Assembly (NCBI GenBank): GCA_035388225.1
Contig: DAOOPM010000018.1
Coordinates: 14,094 to 78,093 of the forward strand
Length of the DNA stretch: 64,000 bases
Source of the DNA: SB25 sp029560875
GTDB taxonomy: Bacteria; Bacteroidota; Bacteroidia; Bacteroidales; Tenuifilaceae
Reading direction: 5' to 3'
Translations under genes and position numbers: made by a program
Notes under the pieces: model-generated
Seen by the model: the letters and a program-made list of their open reading frames with translations, nothing else
Database searches by the model: none
What the model was told of the DNA's origin: nothing
Shown: positions 1 through 10,088 of the stretch, in pieces
Layout: each line of letters opens with the position of its first letter
Position numbering within the stretch: position 1 is the first letter of the stretch

Positions 1-714
1 TACAACAGCTGTTCCGTTTGTCGGATTGGTATAGATTTTAAGCGAACCAAATCCATCCTCAAGCCCAGAGTCGTTTGACAATACATTGATATCTTTTGGA
101 GTATTGATAACTGTTGTAGCATTATCGTTAACAGCCACAGGAGTATGATTAACTGTTCGAACAGTTATTGTAACAGTAGCCTCAGATTCATCGTTATCGG
201 CATCCTTTACTTTATACTTAAAGGTTGCAGTGCCTAAATATCCCGCTGCAGGGGTAAAGGTTACAGTATTATCGGCATTGGCCACCGCGGTTCCTTGTGC
301 TGGAACTGGAGCCGATGAAATTGATACTACTATTCCACCATCCTCTAGGCCGTAATCGTTAAATAGAACATCGACCACAACAGGAGTATTGATGCTTGTA
401 CCACGGCTATCGTCAACTGCAACTGGAATGTCATCAACAAATGTTACATTAACAGTAACATCAGCCTCATCGAATCCACCATTGCCATCGGTTACTCTGT
501 ATCTAAATACATCGTTACCGTTGTATAGTCCATTAGGAGTGTATCTAACGTTATTTCCAGCAACAACAACTGCCAACCCATTGGTTGGTTGCGATACAAT
601 GGAAACAATGATACCCGCCTTGTCTAGTCCCTTATCGTTTGCCAAAACATCAATATCAACAAAATTATCCTCATCGGTTGTAGCATTATCATTAACTGCC
701 CTTGGCTTAGTATC
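1..714 (-). repeat. tandem-95 / cadherin-like repeats within the giant protein
   Basis: The translated minus strand shows two full copies and one partial copy of a roughly 100-residue unit. Its landmarks are an opening AVNDNATT or AVDDSRGT, then VLANDKGL or VLSNDSGL, a QPTNGLAV or NPTNGTAV turn, YTPNGLYNGNDVF and a closing Y-V-D-nG-A-VTV-V strand. This is the signature of cadherin-like/VCBS-type tandem repeats found near the C-terminal part of large bacterial adhesins. The last copy is cut by the window edge. Confidence 0.8.
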
Positions 715-3700
715 ATCGAGGTTAGTTGCAGTAACACTTGGAATTATTATTGACTTGTAGTTTGGCTCTGAGCACGATGCATCAACAGTAATGTTTATTT
801 GGAAAGGCTTATCGCCATCGTTAGTTAAATCGTCAACACCTGTTAGGGTAATTGTTCTTGGTGTATTCCAGTTTGACGCATTAAATGTAAACGAAGCGGG
901 TGAAACGGTTCCTTCTGCAATATTATTAGATGCAAAATTAATTGGAACATTTCCCGATGGTATTGTATTTAGCCAAATAGTGAAAGTTGCTGTTCCGCCT
1001 GCCTCAGTGGTTTCCAGTCCGCTTAATGGGAATACGCTTATTCCTGCAGCATCGTTATCGGTATTTATAACGGTAATATCAGCAGGGTCAATTCCGTTGT
1101 AATTTAAGTCAGTGCTAGTAGCTGCTGATAAAGCTATAGTGTAGGTTTGATTTCCATCCACCATCATATCGTCAACCCCTGTAACGGTAATTGTTCTTGG
1201 TGTATTCCAGTTGGCTGAAGTAAACGTTACGCTTGCAAGAGACACTGTACCCTCAGCGGTGTTCGATGAGGAAATATTAATAGAAACATCATCGGTTGGC
1301 TCACTGTTAAGCACAATGGTAAAAGTTGCAGTTGCCCCACCCTCGCTAGTATTTCCGCTGATTGCCGAAACGTTAATCGCTGCAATATCATCATCTATAC
1401 AGGTTACTGCAATGTCGGGTGGATTAAGTCCAGAATACTTAGTATCAGTAGTTGTTGGGGCAGATGTTACGATGTTAAATGTAGCATTGCCATCCATTAC
1501 CGAGTTATCAACTGGGGTAATAGTAATAGTTTGAGCTATATCCCAATTGGCTGGAGTAAAAGTAACACTTGCTGGCAACACTGTTCCCTTAGCAGTATTT
1601 TCGGATGTAAACGTAAACTGAACATTGTTTAGAGGTTTTGACCTCAACGAAACGGTTAATGTAACAACCGAACTAGACTCAGAGTAACTAACATTGGTTG
1701 TAGAGAAATTGTATCCAGCAACATCATCGTCGCGGTTAATAACCGATACACTTGGAACGCTTATATCGTTATAACCTAGGTCAGCACTAACTACAGATTG
1801 TTTAACAATGGAGTATGCAACATCGTCATCGTCAACATCATCATTTTGTCCTGTTATTGTAACGGTTTGGGTTGCATTCCAATTACTTGCGGTAAATGTT
1901 AATGTAACAGGATTTATGGTTCCCTCTAAAGTGTTGGTTGAAAGAAGGTTTATAGTTACACCAGCCGTTGGCTGACTTTGCAGACGTACAGTAAACGTAG
2001 CCGTTCCTCCTGCCTCTGTAGTGGTTAAACCTGCGGTTGGAGTAACAATAACTCCCACCACGTCGTTATCGGTATTAGTAACCGAGATATCCGAGGCGTT
2101 AAGCCCGTTGTACTTTATGTCCGAACTAGTTGCTGGAGCGGTAACAATGGTATACGCTTTATTGCCATCGGCAACAAAATCATCTACCCCAGTAATAGTA
2201 ACAGTTTGCGGAGTATTCCAGTTCACATTGGTAAATGTAAGCAAACCTGAACTAACCGTTCCCTCTGCAGTATTCGAAGAAGTTAATCCTATAGTAACAT
2301 TTGCTGTAGGTCTAGTATTGAGTCTTACGGTAAACGTTGCAGTACCTCCTGCCTCGGAAGTAGTTAATCCTGAAATTGGATTTACTGTAATTCCTGCAGT
2401 ATCGTTATCGGTATTGGAAACCGACACATCTGCTGGATTAATTCCGTTGTACTTGGTATCGGAACTAACAGCAGCAGCTGTAATTATGGTATATGCAACA
2501 TTATCATCGTCAATATCATCATCAACCCCTGTAATTGTAATTGTTTGAGGTGTATTCCAGTTAGATGAAGTAAATGTAACGCTGGCTGGCAATACCGTGC
2601 CCTCAGCGATATTACTCGATGAAACAGCAATAGATACATTGGCTGTTGGCCTTGTATTTAAACGAATGGTAAAGGTTGCTGTGCCTCCCGCCTCTGTGGT
2701 AGAAAGGCCTGTAGTTGGGGTAACTGTAATACCTGCAGTATCGTTATTGGTGTTGGTAACGCTTACATCGGGCACATCCATTCCACTATATTTGGTGTCA
2801 GTACTTATTGTATTGGATGTAATAATTGTGTATGCAACATTTCCATCATCCACATCATCATCAACCCCTTTAACGGTAACCGTTTGTGGTGTACTCCAGT
2901 TTGCACTGGTAAATGTTAACGAAACTGGCAAAACTGTTCCCTCATTGGTGTTGTTTGATGTTAAGTTAATAACCACATTGGCCGTTGGGCGAGTATTAAG
3001 TCTTACGGTAAAGGTTGCTGTTCCACCTGCCTCGGTAGTGGTTAGACCTGAGGTTGGAGTAACCGTTACTCCAGCCACATCATCATCCATATTAGTTACA
3101 GAAACATCCGCAACAACAAGTCCGCTATACTTAGCATCGGTACTAGTTGCATTAGATGTTATTATTGTAAAAGCAACATCATCGTCGTCAATATTGTCGT
3201 TAACGCCTGTTACGGTTACGATTTGCGGGGTACTCCAGTTAGCATTAGTAAAAGTTACTGATGCTGGAGACACTGTGCCTTCAAGCGTGTTGCTTGAACT
3301 CAACCCAACAGTAACATTGGCGGTTGGTCTGCTATTCAGTCTAATTGTAAATGTTGCTGTTCCGCCAGCCTCAGTTGTGGTTAATCCTGAAGTTGGGCTA
3401 ACCGTTGCTCCTGCAGTATCGTCATCCCTATTTACAACCGAAACATCCGCAACATTCATATTGCTATAGTTTGCATCGGCACTAGCTGCATTACCAGTAA
3501 TAATTGCATAGGTAACATCATCGTCGTCAATATCATCGTTAACAGGAGTTACCGTTACGGTTTGTTGGGTATTCCAGTTGGCAGATGTAAACGTTAGCGA
3601 TGAGGGAGAAACTGTTCCCTCGTTGGTATTATTTGACGAAAGCGATATGGTAACGTTGGCTGTTGGCTGAGTGTTAAGTACCACAGTAAACGTAACAGCA

Positions 3701-6700
3701 GTTCCATTCTCAAATGTTGTAAGCGATGTTGGTGTAACGGTTACACCTGCCACATCGTTATCGTTATTGGTAACCGATACATCCGCAGGATTTATTCCAT
3801 TGTACAAACCATCGGCACTTGTTGCGGTGGCAGTTATAATAGTGTATGCTTTAGGTCCATCGGCAACTGCATCGTCAACCCCCGTAACGGTTATTGTTTG
3901 TGGGGTACTCCAGTTTGCTGTAGTAAAGGTAACGCTTGCAGGCGATACAGTTCCCTCCGCTGTATTGCTCGATGTTAACCCTATTGTAACGCTGGCCGTT
4001 GGTTGACTCCTTAGAACAATGGTAAAAGTAGCCGTTCCTCCCGACTCAGTAGTGGTTAAACCTGACGTTGGATTTACAGTGATTCCAGCCTCATCGTTGT
4101 CTGTATTGGTTACGCTAACATCAGCAGCATTTAATCCGTTATACTTTGTATCGGCACTGGTTGCTGCAGCAGTAACTATTGAATATGCCTGATTACCATC
4201 CTGAACAAAATCATCTACCCCTGTTACAGTTACTGTTTGTGTAACGTTCCAGTTCGCATTGGTAAAAGTTAGCGAAGTTGGCGAGACATTTCCTTCTGAG
4301 GTATTGCTAGAACTTAGCCCAATTACCACATTAGCCGTTGGCCTGCTATTAAGCCTTACAGTAAACGTTGCCGTTCCTCCAGCCTCAGTGGTAGTTAAAC
4401 TGGAAGTTGGGGTCACAGTAATACCTGCAGTATCATCATTTGTATTTACCACAGACACATCAGCAACATTCATGTTGTTATATTTTGTGTCAGTGCTTGT
4501 TGCATTGGATGTTATAATAGTATAGCTGATGTTTCCATCGTCAATATCATCGTTAACACCTGTTATGGTAATGGTTTGTGCAACACTCCAGTTAGCCGAT
4601 GTAAAGGTTACGCTAGTTGGCGAAACATTTCCCTCTGAGGTGTTACTAGAACTTAATGTGATGGAAACATTCTGAGTTGGCTTTGTTGCAAGGCGAATTG
4701 TAAATGTTGCTGTGCCTCCTGCCTCGGTAGTAGTTAACCCCGATGTTGGGCTAACGATAACCCCTGCAATATCGTTATTAAGATTTGTTACAGAAACATC
4801 GGCAACCGTTAGGTTATTAAATAATGCATCGCCACTAGTTGTTGCAGAAGTGATAATTGAGTAAAGCACGTCGCCATCGTCAACCAAATCATCGACCCCT
4901 GTAATAGTAATTGTTTGAGGACTGTTCCAGTTACCTGATGTGAACGTAACATTGGTTGGAGAAACCGTCCCCTCAAGGGTATTAGATGAACTTACTGTAA
5001 ACGAAACGTTTGCTGACGGCTGACTTGCTAATCGAACTGTAAAGGTTGCTGTTCCGCCCGCTTCAGTGGTAGTTAACCCCGATGTTGGGGTAACGTTAAT
5101 CGCAGCAATATCGTTATCAATATTGCTAAGAGATAAATCGGCTGGGTCAATACCATTATAGTATGGGTCTGCACTGGTTGATGCACCTATGCTAATTGAG
5201 TAAATAATATTACCATCAATAATTACATCGTCGACCCCTGTAACTGTTACCGATTGTGGAGTATTCCAGTTTACTGTTGTAAAAGTTAAACTCGGAGTAC
5301 TAACCGTTCCCTCGGTTAAATCGGAACTGCTAATAGGAATAACGACACTTGCCGATGGTTGAGTTTTTAACACTACAGTAAAGGTTGCTGTTCCTCCACC
5401 TTCAGTAGTATTTCCAGATATTGCAGAAACAGTGATACCAGGTTCTCTAACTGTAATAGTAACAGTATTGCTCATAGGTATCTCGCAATTACCATTGCTT
5501 GCTCTAACTTCAAACAGATTTGAACCAATAACCAAATTAGCCGAAGGCACCGTAATGTTAAGATTTGTTCCAGCACCGACACCTGAAGTCACAAATGCTC
5601 CATCTTTATAAACATTATAAGTAACTCCGTTCTGGGCTGAAGCTACTGTAATTGTACCATTCGACCCAGGATTAGCGGTGCTACCAGTTAATGCAAGACC
5701 AATGTTGGGCTGGTTAACAACGGAAATAGTGAAGTTTGGAGAAGTTGCCGTACAGCCCTCCTTACTTACAGTTAGGTTATAATTCGTCCCCGCATCGGCT
5801 AAGGCTGCGCTAGATTTGTAAAATTGTTTAGCCGTTGAAACCGTTGTAGTTCCCTTCTTCCAAGTGTAAGTAGCGTTATTTTCTACTGCACTAAGTGCAA
5901 TTTCTTCGCCAACACAAACATCGGCATCGCCAGTAAATGTAGTTATTGGTGAAATAAGAACCTGAAAAACTCTTGTAGAATTACACGTTCCTTTTTGAAT
6001 TGTTAACGACCAATTTCCTGCGTAACTACCAGCTGCTAACGAAAGTGTTTTAGCTGTTCCCATTGTGGTTGAACCATACTTCCAAGTATACGAACTTGCA
6101 CCTGTTTCCTGGGCAACAAGGTAAAGAGGCTGCCCAACGCATAAAGTGGTATCGCCGCTAAATTCTAAATCGGGACTAATGTAAACTGCAAACTCCTGAA
6201 TTGCTTGCGAAAGCCCATCGTCAACCATCACATAAATAATAGCATTGCCTGACTTGTTTGCAACAGGCGTAACCTGAATTGTTCTGCTAGCACCGCTACC
6301 ACCTAACACAATTGAACTATTTGGGACAAAAGTTGGGTCGGCAGAATAGGCCGTAACAATTAAATTACCTGCAGGAGTTTCAGTTCCATCGCCAACGGTG
6401 AATGGAATTGCAGGCGAAGGCGTATTGGTACATAAATTTTGGTCGGCAATTTGGGAAATTATTGGTGTAGTATTTACAGTAAGGTAGACCTTTTCGTTAT
6501 TCTTTGACCAACGTGAACTGTTACGCGCCTCATAATCGAATGATGTTCGTCCAATCCAATTGGTTGTTGGAGTAAATGTTAAGTTTGGAAGGTTTGCTAA
6601 GGTGATTTCCTGATTTATGGTTACAGCAACCCCAGAAAGTCGGAGAGTTCCATTCGCTGGTAATGATAATACTCTAATTCGGGTTAAAGGATCCTCAATT

Positions 6701-8364
6701 GGGTCAAAGAATTTCTTAGTAAAATCGAGTTGCGTAAAGGTTATGTTGTTGTTTGGCAATCCCTCCTTGTAAATATCTCCAACATAGGGGGCAAGTCCAT
6801 CCACGCATGTATCGCTCTGCGTCACATTAAGCGTTATTTGGGAGTAGCCCAAATCAATTGCATTGAACCATGTGTTCAAGGTATTAATGTTACCGTTGAA
6901 ATTATCATCCTCTAAGGTAGCATTCCAAGACCAAGTACGAGGTATATTCTGGTTTATAACTAAATTCTTCCTCTGGGTTTCGTCCATTAAACCACCACCA
7001 GTTTCGTCGCCCCAGCGCGAAATAAATGTATCGTCCCAATAAATTGAGGCGTTAAGTTTTTTAAAAGGTCGCACAGCTGTAGTTTGCACGCCATCGAGTT
7101 GCTCCACATCATAAACCGGGAAGTGGGTTGGGCCCCTTCCAAGAAATGTTGCAGAAGCCCTATAGGTTCCAACTGGCACTTCTGCCCCCGCATCGGTTTT
7201 AAAATTCCAAAGAATATAGTTATTCCCTTTTTTCATATCACGATAAATAACCCTATCGCTACCAGATGTGGAATAAGTGCCATCGCCATCCAAATCAAGT
7301 AGGATTGCAGTAAAACCATCGATATTGGAATAAATTTTGAATATTGCAATTGAATTATAGGGACAACTCGGAACGTTCTTTTCCAGATTAATAGTATTAC
7401 TTGGGAATGTTAACTGTTGTGGTGTTCTGCTATAATTGTAATCAAAAAACAGCTCATTATTGGCCCAAACCTGAACTGTAGGTGCTGCTAAACGGGTATT
7501 TGGCCATACGCTCCTATCTGGGTCATTCAAGTATATGCTATACTCATAAGCACTGGCAGTTTGATCGTTATCCTTGCTCTGCGCTCGCTTTATATAGTTA
7601 CTTTCCGATACAGGTTTAATTAAACCATAGGAGTTAGACTGGAATATAAAGGAGTACGGGTAAAACTGAAAATTGATTTTATTGATAAACTCATCGGAAG
7701 TAAATACATAGAAGTACGAGTTAACCCTGTAACTGGTAAAGCTTGTTGTTGTCATTTGCCAAGCTTTTGACCATAACCTCCCTGCTGAAACGTTGGGCGC
7801 TCCAGGGTTGGTAATAATATTATCGCTTGCATCAGTAACAGTTACATCAAAAAACTCCAGGGCAAACCTATTATACCAACCTGATGTTTCGGCAAACTCA
7901 ATATAGTAATCGCCGGTTGCTGCTGCAGTAAATGTATATGCATTATACCCTCCACTGATTGTTGTTCCGTTTAGTTTTACACCGTTTGGCCCTGTGATAG
8001 CTTGCGTATAATTTGATATATAACCTGTTCCGGATGTAGGCACATTTCGTTCGGTGAACACAACTGTTCCGCTCGGATTTTTCACCCTAAAATATACTCT
8101 ATCGGCATCGGTAATGTTATTGGAGTAATAGCCACTAAGCTTCATCCCAAAATACATCTTTTCGCCGGCTCTAAGCCTTATATTAATGCGTTTATCGGCT
8201 GCACAATTGTACATTCCAAAACCCTGCCCAGCTGTTCCAAACACGTTAAACTCCAGCCATAGCCTATCACTCGAGTTCGGCATCAATTGTTTTGTACCCT
8301 CCTGAGCAAATAGATTTGTGCCAAACAATACAAGCACTAGCAGATTAAGTAATTGTTTTTTCAT
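1..8364 (-). CDS. giant secreted multi-repeat adhesin-like protein (3' end outside window)
   Basis: An uninterrupted reading frame runs on the minus strand from an ATG at 8364 to the left edge, about 2,788 codons with no stop seen. Residues 1-21 form a signal peptide (MKKQLLNLLVLVLFGTNLFA). Residues 22 to about 720 are a unique region with a GDY-YIEF segment like pre-peptidase or beta-sandwich domains. Residues about 720-975 hold Ig-like segments. Residues about 975-2,550 are 14 Calx-beta-like repeats, and the rest is tandem-95/cadherin-like. Proteins of this build are large secreted or surface adhesins; in Bacteroidota they usually leave by T9SS with a C-terminal sorting domain, which would lie outside the window. 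Plus-strand open frames here are antisense shadows. Function as adhesin is inferred from architecture only. Confidence 0.9.
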   Translation of the reverse strand, partial: MKKQLLNLLVLVLFGTNLFAQEGTKQLMPNSSDRLWLEFNVFGTAGQGFGMYNCAADKRINIRLRAGEKMYFGMKLSGYYSNNITDADRVYFRVKNPSGTVVFTERNVPTSGTGYISNYTQAITGPNGVKLNGTTISGGYNAYTFTAAATGDYYIEFAETSGWYNRFALEFFDVTVTDASDNIITNPGAPNVSAGRLWSKAWQMTTTSFTSYRVNSYFYVFTSDEFINKINFQFYPYSFIFQSNSYGLIKPVSESNYIKRAQSKDNDQTASAYEYSIYLNDPDRSVWPNTRLAAPTVQVWANNELFFDYNYSRTPQQLTFPSNTINLEKNVPSCPYNSIAIFKIYSNIDGFTAILLDLDGDGTYSTSGSDRVIYRDMKKGNNYILWNFKTDAGAEVPVGTYRASATFLGRGPTHFPVYDVEQLDGVQTTAVRPFKKLNASIYWDDTFISRWGDETGGGLMDETQRKNLVINQNIPRTWSWNATLEDDNFNGNINTLNTWFNAIDLGYSQITLNVTQSDTCVDGLAPYVGDIYKEGLPNNNITFTQLDFTKKFFDPIEDPLTRIRVLSLPANGTLRLSGVAVTINQEITLANLPNLTFTPTTNWIGRTSFDYEARNSSRWSKNNEKVYLTVNTTPIISQIADQNLCTNTPSPAIPFTVGDGTETPAGNLIVTAYSADPTFVPNSSIVLGGSGASRTIQVTPVANKSGNAIIYVMVDDGLSQAIQEFAVYISPDLEFSGDTTLCVGQPLYLVAQETGASSYTWKYGSTTMGTAKTLSLAAGSYAGNWSLTIQKGTCNSTRVFQVLISPITTFTGDADVCVGEEIALSAVENNATYTWKKGTTTVSTAKQFYKSSAALADAGTNYNLTVSKEGCTATSPNFTISVVNQPNIGLALTGSTANPGSNGTITVASAQNGVTYNVYKDGAFVTSGVGAGTNLNITVPSANLVIGSNLFEVRASNGNCEIPMSNTVTITVREPGITVSAISGNTTEGGGTATFTVVLKTQPSASVVIPISSSDLTEGTVSTPSLTFTTVNWNTPQSVTVTGVDDVIIDGNIIYSISIGASTSADPYYNGIDPADLSLSNIDNDIAAINVTPTSGLTTTEAGGTATFTVRLASQPSANVSFTVSSSNTLEGTVSPTNVTFTSGNWNSPQTITITGVDDLVDDGDVLYSIITSATTSGDALFNNLTVADVSVTNLNNDIAGVIVSPTSGLTTTEAGGTATFTIRLATKPTQNVSITLSSSNTSEGNVSPTSVTFTSANWSVAQTITITGVNDDIDDGNISYTIITSNATSTDTKYNNMNVADVSVVNTNDDTAGITVTPTSSLTTTEAGGTATFTVRLNSRPTANVVIGLSSSNTSEGNVSPTSLTFTNANWNVTQTVTVTGVDDFVQDGNQAYSIVTAAATSADTKYNGLNAADVSVTNTDNDEAGITVNPTSGLTTTESGGTATFTIVLRSQPTASVTIGLTSSNTAEGTVSPASVTFTTANWSTPQTITVTGVDDAVADGPKAYTIITATATSADGLYNGINPADVSVTNNDNDVAGVTVTPTSLTTFENGTAVTFTVVLNTQPTANVTISLSSNNTNEGTVSPSSLTFTSANWNTQQTVTVTPVNDDIDDDDVTYAIITGNAASADANYSNMNVADVSVVNRDDDTAGATVSPTSGLTTTEAGGTATFTIRLNSRPTANVTVGLSSSNTLEGTVSPASVTFTNANWSTPQIVTVTGVNDNIDDDDVAFTIITSNATSTDAKYSGLVVADVSVTNMDDDVAGVTVTPTSGLTTTEAGGTATFTVRLNTRPTANVVINLTSNNTNEGTVLPVSLTFTSANWSTPQTVTVKGVDDDVDDGNVAYTIITSNTISTDTKYSGMDVPDVSVTNTNNDTAGITVTPTTGLSTTEAGGTATFTIRLNTRPTANVSIAVSSSNIAEGTVLPASVTFTSSNWNTPQTITITGVDDDIDDDNVAYTIITAAAVSSDTKYNGINPADVSVSNTDNDTAGITVNPISGLTTSEAGGTATFTVRLNTRPTANVTIGLTSSNTAEGTVSSGLLTFTNVNWNTPQTVTITGVDDFVADGNKAYTIVTAPATSSDIKYNGLNASDISVTNTDNDVVGVIVTPTAGLTTTEAGGTATFTVRLQSQPTAGVTINLLSTNTLEGTINPVTLTFTASNWNATQTVTITGQNDDVDDDDVAYSIVKQSVVSADLGYNDISVPSVSVINRDDDVAGYNFSTTNVSYSESSSVVTLTVSLRSKPLNNVQFTFTSENTAKGTVLPASVTFTPANWDIAQTITITPVDNSVMDGNATFNIVTSAPTTTDTKYSGLNPPDIAVTCIDDDIAAINVSAISGNTSEGGATATFTIVLNSEPTDDVSINISSSNTAEGTVSLASVTFTSANWNTPRTITVTGVDDMMVDGNQTYTIALSAATSTDLNYNGIDPADITVINTDNDAAGISVFPLSGLETTEAGGTATFTIWLNTIPSGNVPINFASNNIAEGTVSPASFTFNASNWNTPRTITLTGVDDLTNDGDKPFQINITVDASCSEPNYKSIIIPSVTATNLDDTKPRAVNDNATTDEDNFVDIDVLANDKGLDKAGIIVSIVSQPTNGLAVVVAGNNVRYTPNGLYNGNDVFRYRVTDGNGGFDEADVTVNVTFVDDIPVAVDDSRGTSINTPVVVDVLFNDYGLEDGGIVVSISSAPVPAQGTAVANADNTVTFTPAAGYLGTATFKYKVKDADNDESEATVTITVRTVNHTPVAVNDNATTVINTPKDINVLSNDSGLEDGFGSLKIYTNPTNGTAVV
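715..5440 (-). repeat. 14 tandem Calx-beta-type repeats (~112 aa, ~338 bp each)
   Basis: A conserved NWNTPQTVTITG strand recurs at about 860, 1203, 1541, 1876, 2213, 2551, 2893, 3230, 3570, 3907, 4244, 4584, 4921 and 5260, giving spacings of 335-342 bp. Each unit also has TTEAGGTATFTVRL, SSNTAEGTVSP, GVDD...DGN.AYTI and a closing acidic DVSVTNTDND turn. Such Calx-beta repeats are beta-sandwiches whose acidic loops commonly bind calcium. Copies have diverged at DNA level but keep their length almost exactly. Confidence 0.85.
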
Positions 8365-8724
8365 ATCTGATGAATTTCCATTGATTCAATACAAAAAAAT
8401 AAGTTAAAGCACCTACCAGAGGCCTTCAACTCACTATGTTATAGCACTTAAAACGTTTTCTGTTAAATTCTGCAAAAATAATAATCAAAATGAAACCAAC
8501 ACACAAAACCATCGTTTAAAGCAAAATTTAAAACTCAAAAAATTCTCTTTTGCTGTGATATTCTACAATAGAGAGTTTTTTGATATTTTGTTAACGAGCA
8601 ACAAGTTACAACATTTTTCTAAACCAATACCTAAATTGGCTGAAATTGTTATCTAATAAACAACGATGTTGATGAAAGTTGGGTATACGTTATATCAATG
8701 TTACAAGCAAGGTGTTGAGTTAAT
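8365..8724. other. 360-bp intergenic region upstream of the giant gene
   Basis: Non-coding gap between the amidohydrolase stop and the start of the giant gene, both on the minus strand. It is AT-rich with no open frame of note and no RNA gene I recognise. It holds a candidate Bacteroidota promoter for the giant gene (listed separately), leaving a leader of about 105 nt. I see no strong hairpin terminator for the upstream amidohydrolase gene. Confidence 0.6.
8473..8507 (-). promoter_or_regulatory. candidate Bacteroidota promoter of the giant gene
   Basis: On the minus strand a -33-like TTTG (8507-8504) is followed by TATTTTTG (8480-8473), a full match to TAnnTTTG. The 23-nt spacer is longer than the usual 18-21, so the -33 assignment is weak. 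Confidence 0.35.
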
Positions 8725-9909
8725 TTATTTCAGATTATTCAACACAAGCCAAGTCATCAGAGGAATAGCCGTTTGCAAGGAATCCTCATTAGCAATAAAA
8801 GATGATGAGTGAAGTTGAGATGGCTCTTGATTGAGGGTTCCAACCCCTATCCTAAAAAACACTGAAGGAATTTGTTGCGAAAAATAGGCAAAATCGTCGG
8901 TTGTCATTCTTGGTTCTAGGTCAACAACTTTATCAAATCCAAGCAAATCGTTGGCAAGTTTTTTTGCGTTCCCTGTTAATGCTGGATTATTGTAAACTGA
9001 AGGGTATCCCTTTCGGATTTCAACATTGCAACTACCTCCCATAGATTGGGCTATGCCATTTGCTTTCGTCTCAATTAACGAATGTGCCTTATCTCTCCAT
9101 CCCTCATCCATGGTGCGGAATGTTCCTTCAATTCTAACTTCGTTAGGAATAACATTGGTTGCACCATTGGCCTCAACTTTTCCAAAGGAAAGCACTGTAG
9201 GGACTAAAGCAGGAGCACTTCGACTAACTATAGTTTGAAGGTTTAGTATAATGTTAGACGCTATCACAACAGGATCAATAAGAGTATGGGGCAATGCCGC
9301 ATGACCACCCTTCCCCTTAACCGTTAAGTAAACTTCGTCGCCCGATGCCATATAGCGGCCAGCACAAAATCCTACCATGCCCACCTCCATTTCAGGTAGA
9401 ACGTGTAGTCCAAACATTATATCGGGCATAACCGATTTAAATTCTGCAGAATCCAACACAGCCATAGCTCCACCGGGGAGTTGCTCCTCGCCCGACTCAA
9501 ATACCAACACAACCCGGCCACTCCAACGCTCCTTAATTTTATTCATTATCAATGCAACCCCAATTGCGGATGCCATGTGAATATCGTGACCGCAGGCATG
9601 CATAACTCCATCATTCTTAGAGGAAAAATCAACGTTTGCCCTCTCCTGTATTGGAAGAGCATCCAACTCAGCTCTTATCCCTATGGTTTTTCCTTCTCCA
9701 TTGCCTTCAATGACAACAATAAAACTATGCTGTTTATTAATTGGGATTATTTTTATGCCTTCATTGGCCAGAATGGATTGAATATATTTTGATGTTTGTT
9801 CCTCTTTAAACGACAACTCCGGATTCATGTGAATATCTCTACGATATTGTACAACTCTAGAATTGTATTCTTTAGCCAATGTTAGAATTATTTCCCTTAG
9901 ATTACGCAT
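8725..9909 (-). CDS. M20-family amidohydrolase (aminoacylase/hippurate hydrolase type)
   Basis: A 394-residue metallopeptidase-fold enzyme that would cleave N-acyl amino acids or related amides in the cytoplasm. Visible M20D motifs are RAELDALPI (about 79-87), MHACGHDIH (103-111, with Cys106 and His108 as metal ligands), the ESGEEQLPGGA motif with the Glu-Glu pair at 141-142, and a GLHV histidine further on. The central GKGGHAALPH segment marks the dimerisation domain of this family. No signal peptide is visible. Length and motif order match amidohydrolases annotated as N-acyl-L-amino acid amidohydrolase; exact substrate cannot be read. The gene is divergent from the DUF1573 gene and may be monocistronic. 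The ATG at 9909 is the natural start. Confidence 0.93.
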   Translation of the reverse strand: MRNLREIILTLAKEYNSRVVQYRRDIHMNPELSFKEEQTSKYIQSILANEGIKIIPINKQHSFIVVIEGNGEGKTIGIRAELDALPIQERANVDFSSKNDGVMHACGHDIHMASAIGVALIMNKIKERWSGRVVLVFESGEEQLPGGAMAVLDSAEFKSVMPDIMFGLHVLPEMEVGMVGFCAGRYMASGDEVYLTVKGKGGHAALPHTLIDPVVIASNIILNLQTIVSRSAPALVPTVLSFGKVEANGATNVIPNEVRIEGTFRTMDEGWRDKAHSLIETKANGIAQSMGGSCNVEIRKGYPSVYNNPALTGNAKKLANDLLGFDKVVDLEPRMTTDDFAYFSQQIPSVFFRIGVGTLNQEPSQLHSSSFIANEDSLQTAIPLMTWLVLNNLK

Positions 9910-10011
9910 AAACTTATAATCAACTCTGTTTTTAATAAAATTCTCATATAAACCATTTAATAAAGCAAATGTAAGATTGTTTTTTTGGGTATAGTACTTG
10001 ATTCCAAAATA

Positions 10012-10043
10012 ATTGGTGTTATTGTTAAACTTTTATACTTTTG
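10012..10043 (+). promoter_or_regulatory. Bacteroidota-type promoter of the DUF1573 gene
   Basis: ATTG (10012-10015, one mismatch to TTTG), a 20-nt spacer and TACTTTTG at 10036-10043, a full match to TAnnTTTG. Transcription would start near 10050, which excludes the upstream TTG at 10041 as a start codon and supports the ATG at 10089. Confidence 0.6.
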
Positions 10044-10088
10044 AATTCGTTTAATATGTTCAATTCTTCATCAAAAATATTTTCAATT

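Noticed and set aside
389..4525. Series of plus-strand open frames rich in Val, Thr and Ser
   Set aside because: They are antisense to the giant minus-strand gene, whose frame has a signal peptide and clear repeat domains; their low-complexity composition comes from the repeats.
715..5440. Possible CRISPR or satellite array because of the regular 338-bp period
   Set aside because: Period and sequence follow protein repeats in a continuous reading frame; there are no short identical repeats with unique spacers.
10041..10088. Upstream TTG start for the DUF1573 gene
   Set aside because: The start falls in the promoter -10 element and would place 16 extra residues in front of a complete signal peptide.
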